Shown: positions 54,301 through 63,300 of the stretch, piece after piece
How positions within the stretch are numbered: position 1 is the first letter of the stretch
Layout of the letters: each line of letters begins with the position of its first letter
NCBI RefSeq assembly: GCF_001949145.1
Contig: NW_019091476.1
Location: forward strand, 1,322,634 to 1,386,633
DNA length: 64,000 nt
Direction: 5' to 3'
Origin: Acanthaster planci
Lineage: Eukaryota > Echinodermata > Asteroidea > Valvatida > Acanthasteridae
Position numbers and translations under genes: made by a program
Notes under the pieces: generated by a model
What the model saw: the letters and a program-made list of their open reading frames with translations, nothing else
What the model was told of the DNA's origin: nothing
Databases searched by the model: none

Positions 54301-57300
54301 CTGTTTTGCATTGTGATTGGGATCGCATGTGGGCTCCATGCATTTAATGGGAAGATCAGAGAGGAATTTCTATCAGGCAACAAATAACCGAAGAGGACTT
54401 GTGTTTCTTGTTCCCACAATACAATACTCTCCTTAAGACTAGGCACAGGTGCTCCCCTCTGATGACAAAAGACTGTATTGTTTTCTTTTCTGTATGGTTG
54501 GTTGATGAAATTTTGGTGACTTCTTTGACATATCACTTTGAACATTCCATAAATTCTCATTACGATACAAATTTTCCTTGAAACAAAACCTTCATCGCAG
54601 CTGCTCTAAGATGTTTACCCAGGGCTTATTGGACTGATTCCATGACAGATTTTTTTCAGGGTTTTTTTAGTGACCCCTAAATACACCACTGGTCTATGGA
54701 GATAATGTTATGGGCCTTTTCACATATTCTTAGCACAGCAGAATACCCAACAGTACATGCACAGCTGAAGTTGCCAGATTTGTATGAACTACTTGACAAT
54801 TGATATATATGTGCTGAAAAAACCATCACAGTGTAGGTTCATGGAAAATTTAGGGAGAAGTGGTACATTAATGATTTTTGTTTACTGGGTCAAGTTGGTC
54901 ATACATCAGCTATCACTATGTGCATGGATCTCACAGCAACCAGACCTAAAATGATTTCTTTCAGGAGCATTACTGGGCCATAGGAACCTCCAGAGGGGCC
55001 AGAGACCTGCAAGACTTTGTCAACGTTGGGTTGAACCAGACAGCTACCAACAGTGATCTGAAGGGATTACTGCACCACAACACAACGTACTATGTGACCC
55101 TGAAGGCTGTCAATGGAGCAGGCTTGGAAACAATAGTAGAGTGTGATGGTAGGTAGACTGACATGCAGACAAACAAACAACATAACCTTAATTTGACAGA
55201 TTACGGCATCATAGTGGTTAAATACTGTGTGACCCTAAAGGCAATCAGTCAAGCAATCTTGAAAATAATAGCAAGATGATAATGGGTTAATAGACAGAAT
55301 AATGTGCAAAGAAACCAACCAATTGGTTTACATTGCTATGATGGGATAATAATACCAAAGGACTACAAATAGTAGGTATTTAATGGAATTTGATTGGAGA
55401 ATTTGATGATAGCCAAGTTAATCATAAATTGATATTCTGTCATGCTGACAAACACCAAGGTAGTGATTTTGCTGCTCAGCAGTGCTACATAATGTGGCTT
55501 TGAAGGTAACAACAGGCTTCATGAATGACAGTAAAGTTAAATTGATATTGGNNNNNNNNNNNNNNNNNNNNNNNNNNNNNNNNNNNNNNNNNNNNNNNNN
55601 NNNNNNNNNNNNNNNNNNNNNNNNNNNNNNNNNNNNNNNNNNNNNNNNNNNNNNNNNNNNNNNNNNNNNNNNNNNNNNNNNNNNNNNNNNNNNNNNNNNN
55701 NNNNNNNNNNNNNNNNNNNNNNNNNNNNNNNNNNNNNNNNNNNNNNNNNNNNNNNNNNNNNNNNNNNNNNNNNNNNNNNNNNNNNNNNNNNNNNNNNNNN
55801 NNNNNNNNNNNNNNNNNNNNNNNNNNNNNNNNNNNNNNNNNNNNNNNNNNNNNNNNNNNNNNNNNNNNNNNNNNNNNNNNNNNNNNNNNNNNNNNNNNNN
55901 NNNNNNNNNNNNNNNNNNNNNNNNNNNNNNNNNNNNNNNNNNNNNNNNNNNNNNNNNNNNNNNNNNNNNNNNNNNNNNNNNNNNNNNNNNNNNNNNNNNN
56001 NNNNNNNNNNNNNNNNNNNNNNNNNNNNNNNNNNNNNNNNNNNNNNNNNNNNNNNNNNNNNNNNNNNNNNNNNNNNNNNNNNNNNNNNNNNNNNNNNNNN
56101 NNNNNNNNNNNNNNNNNNNTCAGGGAATGTCTGATTTTTCTCAGCATTGAACATTTCCTGTACAAATCTATGGGAATGCATGTGTCTACTATGTCAAGAA
56201 AAATCAGACATTCGCTGTACAAAACCATGGAACTTCCAATTTCCAATATCAAACTAACTTTACTGTCATGACTGGTAGGCTGTGAGAAAGCCAAATTGCA
56301 GTTTCCAGACAGATTCAGAGACCCTTTCAATGAAACATCATGTTTTCATTTCCTAGGAGTCACGGTTCTGCTGGAAGAGCCCACTGCAGATGATGTCAAC
56401 ACCAACACCATGTTTAGTGAGAAGTTTGAGGAGGAGGTGTACCCACCTGATGTGGAGAAAAGTGAGGACCCAACCAAGACTGGGACCTCCTGGTCCAAAC
56501 CAGGGGATGAGTCCATCATTAGCTATGGTAAGTCAGCTTGCAGTAAAGGCTAGCTTGTTTTACTTTCTTCAAGGTTGCATTCCGGACAATGTGCACCATG
56601 TAAGCATTAACTGGACCTGTTATAAAAGTGTTAATAATTAGATGACCCTTTTTTTATCCGTATCTTTTCCTACCTGACATAATCCGTGCCACCTTCTACC
56701 TCTGCCCATAGAGTACTGTGTGAGCAGTTCAGCTGAGCTTCTCGATGATGTTGTTCCCTGCATGGTGGTTGGGGGCAACTCCTCTGGTTCCGTGGCCATT
56801 GAGAATGGAAAGATCGTAGTCCAAGCCGGTGACAGGGAGGAGAGGTTCAACATCACCGACTTCCAGATTCCAAAGGAGTCCACTCACCAGGTGAAGACAG
56901 GTGCAAAATTCAACATGGAGCCTGGCAAGTAAGTGTGCAAGACTGAACCCATGGGGTGGTTGATACATTAGAGACATGTTTACAGTGGATGCAAATGATA
57001 AAGGCCTTTGCCGATGCTAAACTCCGAAACCAACAGCACTCCTTATTTTTCAGGCGTCCTAGCAGACATACATGTAACTAGTGGAAACTCTTGGGTCAAA
57101 TTTGGGCAGACTGTTTTTTGACATTGGTTTCTTGTTCTCACGCTCAAACTGTGGGAACACAACCCAAGAACACTGTTCTGGGAACAGGATCACACACCAC
57201 TGCATCGTCGGGGTTTTACAGAAACACAAATGGAAAAAAGTTGTGAGATTTTGATTTTTGAACATCCGCAATAAATAGTGAGATGGCTGACAAAGCCGGA

Positions 57301-60300
57301 GACAACGGGAAATTTCTTAAAATAACTTTCAAATTTTTCAGCAATAGTAGAGTCATCCTCTCCCTTCAAGGAAATTGCTAGTACCATTGCTCAAAGGTAG
57401 TGAACACCATTGGTTTTTGTCATAATTTCACAAGATTGGCTGATTACGATGTGTAATATTCACTACTTACATTCCACTGATTTGTTAAATGTTTGAGTCA
57501 ACTGCTGAAAAATAAAGAAAAACAATGCAGCATTTTCAACGCTTAAATCGAAGGTCTTGTAATTTATCTTGGGTAAAATCCATGGATTTTAGGGCGTTTG
57601 TAGTAAGCGAACAACATCTGCGGGGTGAGGGCAGGAAACAGGCATGACAGGTGCTCATTCCCTTAAAAAAGGAACAGTTTTCAACGGCGAGGAGTAATCA
57701 GTGAATATACCTCAGAGTCATGTACCTCCAAGACAATTTAGCATTGTGGATTCATGAAAAAACTTCATCCAGGAATGCCATTGACACTGTCAGTGACACC
57801 TAAACAAGTAAGCCTATATGAAAATGTATGTGCTTGCGATCGTGCTTAATGACCACGCTTTCACTTCTGTTTATATGTCAATGACAGTTGAACAACTCCA
57901 TTCTTACTTGATTCACTAATAAAGAAGAAATTATGTCTTGAAATATGGTAGGTTTAACCTGTTGAAATCATACTTTTTGTTGACGAAAATCCATTTTACT
58001 GTTCTGCTCAGAAAGCCACCCTATTTGGATCATATCATTATGCTCTAGGGATGATTTTGAATTCACAAAGTTTTTTGATTAAGAAAATCCTTTCCTTGAA
58101 TAAAATTCAACTTCACACTGATCCAATTTATTTCCTACTTTACACCTTACACTCAGGTTCCTATATTTTCAGTTTACAGTGCTTTTGGTGAATTTCTGTC
58201 GGTATATTTTGAGCTGCTTTTAGATTTAACTGTTAATTAAGGGAGACTCCCACAGCATAACACTACATGTATACACAAGAAAATTAGCGCCTGTTAAAGG
58301 ATGTGATGTGCGAAGTGAAATTAACTCTTATACGATGGTCGGCTTACCATTGTAAAAAAAAATCTGTTTTCTCGAAAAACACAGCATTCTGGGCAGAAAT
58401 ATTTTACAGACTGATTGAGGCTGTGTGTACTTTCTTTCAAGTAAAATATTTCAGGATTTTACGGTAGTCCGATTTTGGGGATTTTGCCAATGGTGTACAC
58501 TACCTTTAAGTACCTGTACTATTGAAAAAAGAAACGGCAATATGTTTCGGAATGGGGGGGGGGCAATTGCAACCTCATCCCCCCGCCAGATACACCATTG
58601 TTCTAACTTCATATATGGGGCTGGGGGGGAGGACTGGCCTATATTTAATACATAGATTATGTTAGGTAGGAGTTGTCTTTAAGCTTTTCTTTTCTTGACA
58701 CACAGGACTATACTTCAGTCACTCTGGTGTGCTGACAGAAACCAACTCTCTCACCCAAATCATTTAAATAATTTTAATACAAACTTATTTCAAACCAATT
58801 GTTCAAATTGTAATACATCTCCAGCAGTGGTTCACTCAATTCAAGTTGTGATGGCTAGTTTTCTGTGAAGTCTTACAGAGTGTCTTGTGATTTGAATTTC
58901 ATTCCAAAGTCTATGAGGTCACCCAAGGCATGAGCATGAATACATTGGTTCATGTAACTGTTTTTGGCTATTCTAGATGTCTACATACCTCAATGAGGAT
59001 GTGCAATGCAGCTCAGTTGTGTAAGATTGTGCCATCAGGAACTACTATGGTGTTAGGTTAGTACAAAACTTGTTGTGCCTCTTGGCAAATTGTCATAGGC
59101 TGAGCTCTTTAACCCTAACCCTCCTCAATCCTTCACCTGTTGGAGGACTGAGGAGTGTTAGGGTTAATTAACATATGTTATGTTTTAATAAACTTATGCT
59201 GAAACGACGGCTCCTCTTCAGAAACACTTATTACCACACTCATTTTGTCACAAAGGAGAAATGATTTGGTAAAATATAGAGATAGGGAACAAACTTATCA
59301 GTTAGTGTCATGAAGTACCATTTCTAAGAAAATTGTTAAAATGGAAACATTCACTGTAATGTTAGAACAGATTCCTTCNATCAGTAACAGAGGTTTTTTA
59401 CTACACATTTGTTAATGCTTTCACATCTTGCTAACTAATCAGAATGTAGACAAAATAAGTGATATAAACCCAAGTCAACTAATTGCTGTCTGCCATCAGG
59501 TAAGATTAAAGCTCTCCACAGATGTTGAAAATCCTCTCTATTCTTGTATGATATCCACCCATATTACACCCATTTTAGCTCAACTTCATTGGTTATCTGT
59601 TTACCAAAGGGTGGAAAATAAAATTGTATTGATTGTTTATAAAGCACTTCCTGGGCTAACACCAAGTTATAATAGTTCTATGATCCAGCAGTACCGACTA
59701 TATCTAGGGCCTTGCGTTCTGCAGATCAGTTCCTCCTGTCCGTTCCAAGACTAAGACCAAAGGTCAGCAGGTGGCTCCTGTTCTGTGTAATGCACTCCCC
59801 CTTGGCATCAGGTTGTCCGAATCAGTTGGTTCATTAAAAAAATCTCTTAAAAGACATCTCTTTATGAAATACTTTAATTAATTTTTCGTATTTTTACAGT
59901 TAACATATCTGCAGAAATGTGGTTTGCAGAAACACATCTCTTTATGAAATACTTTAATTAACTTTTCGTATTTTTACTGTTAACATATCTGCAGAAGCGT
60001 GGTGTTATCCGACGACCATGCTAACACCCTTGCCGTTGTTAGGTGTGGCTCCGGCACCGCTGAATGTTGCTTTTAGCACCTGTGGGTGCGGGGAGCAACG
60101 CCGGCGGTGTTGGGGCGACACATTTAGGGTGTGGTTTTCTGGTGCACTGGGAAGTGTTGTTTTTGGCACCACAGTTTGCATGTATTTTTTATGTATTATT
60201 TTAATTGTATTTGTATTCTTAACATATTAACATAGGTGTTATTTTTATTGTTTTATATTGTAAAGCACCTTAGAGCCTTTTTGGATTAGGGTGCTATATA

Positions 60301-63300
60301 CTGTAAGTTTGGTGTAATAATAATAATCCAACAGGGAAGAGTGATCAGGTGTTGACATCACACAGTGGTACAGACCTCATCCTGATGTCAACAACAGTTC
60401 ATAGAAGAAAGAAGAGAGCAACAGACAACCACTTTGATGTCACTGTGGCTACCACGGGAGGTAGGTTTGAGTGTTTGGTACCTAATAGACCAATGTGACA
60501 GCCAGAACTAGAAGAACCATGCTCCAGGACTGGTTGTAGGTACGTGCTCGGAAGCCTCTTTGATCAATAAGATTCTGTGATTTGCCAACTTCATGCCTGC
60601 CTCAGGTTTCACAAGTTGCAGGTGAATGTCGTGCCCATGCAGTAAAGGAACATCAGTGGATTAATGTAAATATGGGGATATCATCAAATAACAAACAGAT
60701 CTCATAATATTATTAGAGAAGAACGACAGGGCAACAAGTCACCGCGTTGATGGAAGTACAACAGATTCATCAGATAATGCCTCCCAGTGATATCTGCAGG
60801 CACGTTTTCTCAACTTCCCCACCGTTAATTTAATTGAAAGTGATGCTTGACTTCATGGGGAAAAGAGGTGAAAATGGCTATTTTTGGTGTGTACTAGGTC
60901 TTTGATAAAGAATCGTTATGAGACCTGGAATTCTGTTCTTTGGTTTTCTCAGAGAGTTGCCAGTGTCAGCCTATTACCACAGTATGAAATGGTTGAATAT
61001 CTCAAATCCAATTAACCTCATTTTTCTATTGCAGGTCTGCACGTGGGTGGTTCTCTCATCCTAGGCTTGCTGGATGTGAATAGAACCAATCAGGAATTCA
61101 CATCAGATGCTTCCCCTGATTATAAACCTTACATCACCAATCCCCTGTATACCATCCAATACACATCAAGACTGCTCAGGCAAAGGTGGGTCTGGATGCA
61201 CACTTCTCTTAACTGTGCGCTAGTGTTTGTCTCTGTGCACTAATTAGGTGGTCATGTCTTTGAATAGAAGCTTGCTCAGCTTTTGAAGTAATTTGCGGAA
61301 AAAAAATCTGTTAGAATCATGGAATGATGAGAATGGATGACCTTGCTACAGGAAAGGTTTTTAACTATCAAATAAGTCAAAACAATATGAAAAGCTCATG
61401 CAGAACTGATAACCAAGTTGTACAGTTTTGTTTAAAAACTCTGTGAATTTCCTACAGAATTTGGTAAAGTAAGTTTAAACAAGCTTAATAAGATGCTACT
61501 AATTTTACCATAGCGCATACAAATATTCAGTGCTGTCAGTGCAATGAAATAAGGAAAGACTCCATTACACCGGCTTCTGTGTAGGGGTTCATGGTGTTTT
61601 GTACACCCGAGGGGATAAATGGTACCCAAGCTGAGGGTTTCATTTGCCCCTGCAAAAAAGCACCACTTTTTCCTCATTCTGCCTGTTACTTTTGACTGGT
61701 TTCATGAAAGGACTTGGGCTCAACTATAACCCAGTTGGATTGAAAAGTATAGATGAGACTAGAAGGTGCATTTCCTGAAGTGCATCAGTAGAAATTTTAT
61801 GCAGGCCTGTACATATTTTGACTTTATTTTAAAAGGCAAACATGGAAGTCCAACAAAGCTGCTCTGCCAGTGGACAGAGGGTGCCCCAACTTTCTCTACT
61901 GGGTGACAAAGCCCCCCCCCCCGGCGACACACACACACCCCCTAGGCAGGTCCTATAATGGAGTGGGGCTGAATGGATCGGTCCATTAATGGCTGATGCC
62001 TGATGCTGTCATGTCTGTCTCCCGATTAGAGAAACCTTCCACTGCCGTTTCAATACAGACATCATGTAACACCATTGCCGTTAGTAAAATGACATTATAC
62101 TCAAACTCAAAAAGAAGGAAAGCGGGCAAACCATTTTGAGTGTGTGTGTGTATGCCACAGCTTCGATATGGATTTTTCACAAACTCCACTGGAATACCAA
62201 CATACGTATATCGGGCAAACCGGTACATGAGGCAGCACCTGCGGCCACCTCACATAAAACCATGCACATTGAGCTGAACCCTGTACAAATATGATACCCA
62301 TGACCACAAGAACTCCCCAAGGCATAAGTTCCAAGTAAACGCCAAAACTTAAGGGCGTTAGTCAAGAATGTCAATGATACCCCACGATCACTGAGTCGAG
62401 AATGTCCAAAACGGCTCTCGATTTATTTAATACCACGCACAATATGATAATTAGTACAATCAACCCAAAGAACACAAAAGTATAATATTTACTAATGCAA
62501 GTTTTTCATGCATAACATAAAGGAAGAAACTTTCGTAACCCAGTACTTGTTTTAAGAACTGTAATAAGTCAGTAACTTACAGTATCATGCCATCTAAATT
62601 TCCCACCGCTGGAACATGCGGCTGGGTGTAGCCCGTGTGGAACGTCACAGGCTATGAATAAGATACACGCGTGTACTGATATTAATAAATTGATTTATGA
62701 TGTTCAACTCCCCATTGTCATGCTGTGTGGCACATCACGGCACTTTAGACAATTTAACTTACATAGCTCAAGATTTAATTGATGTATAGACCAGGTAGCT
62801 TATCATTTTTTAACAAACAAATGGTGTTCCATTCTTATTCCGTATAAAAAACTGCCAAGCCATAAATAAAACACATGGCAGAAACGAAAAACCCAGCCAT
62901 AGGGACCGGGAGGCCTGTATGGGGGAGGAGGTGGGTAAGGTGAAATCCACGTGGTTTGATCGCTCAAAGCTGCGATGAAAGTGGCTGGCGTAGCATGAGC
63001 AACGCATGCTGCTGATCAGCTCACTTGCATTGACCTAATAAACCTGTGGAGCTAAATGGCCAATGAATTTGGCAGGCTGCCCCCTGCAATGATTGGAAAT
63101 CTCTGGATCTTCATTCTGGCTCATTGCTCCACCCCATTTTGCCTAGATGCTACTATTACACGACAGGCCCCCGTCGAATTTTAACACACAATCTACACTC
63201 AGCACAAACATGTTTTCTTTTTCCTAGAGTATAATGAATTTTATCGCTAAGGTCGATAAAATGTCTTATAAGGTTCTGTTCCTTCCCAGGATACGCTTTG

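Larger units (their letters stand above)
55525..56269. repeat. Inverted repeat flanking the assembly gap
   Basis: The left arm 55525-55551 and right arm 56243-56269 are reverse complements at 25 of 27 positions (right arm starts CCAATATCAAACTAACTTTA). The arms bracket the N run. Confidence 0.75.

Noticed and set aside
55485-56330. Long open frames across the gap
   Set aside because: They consist almost entirely of N-derived unknown residues.
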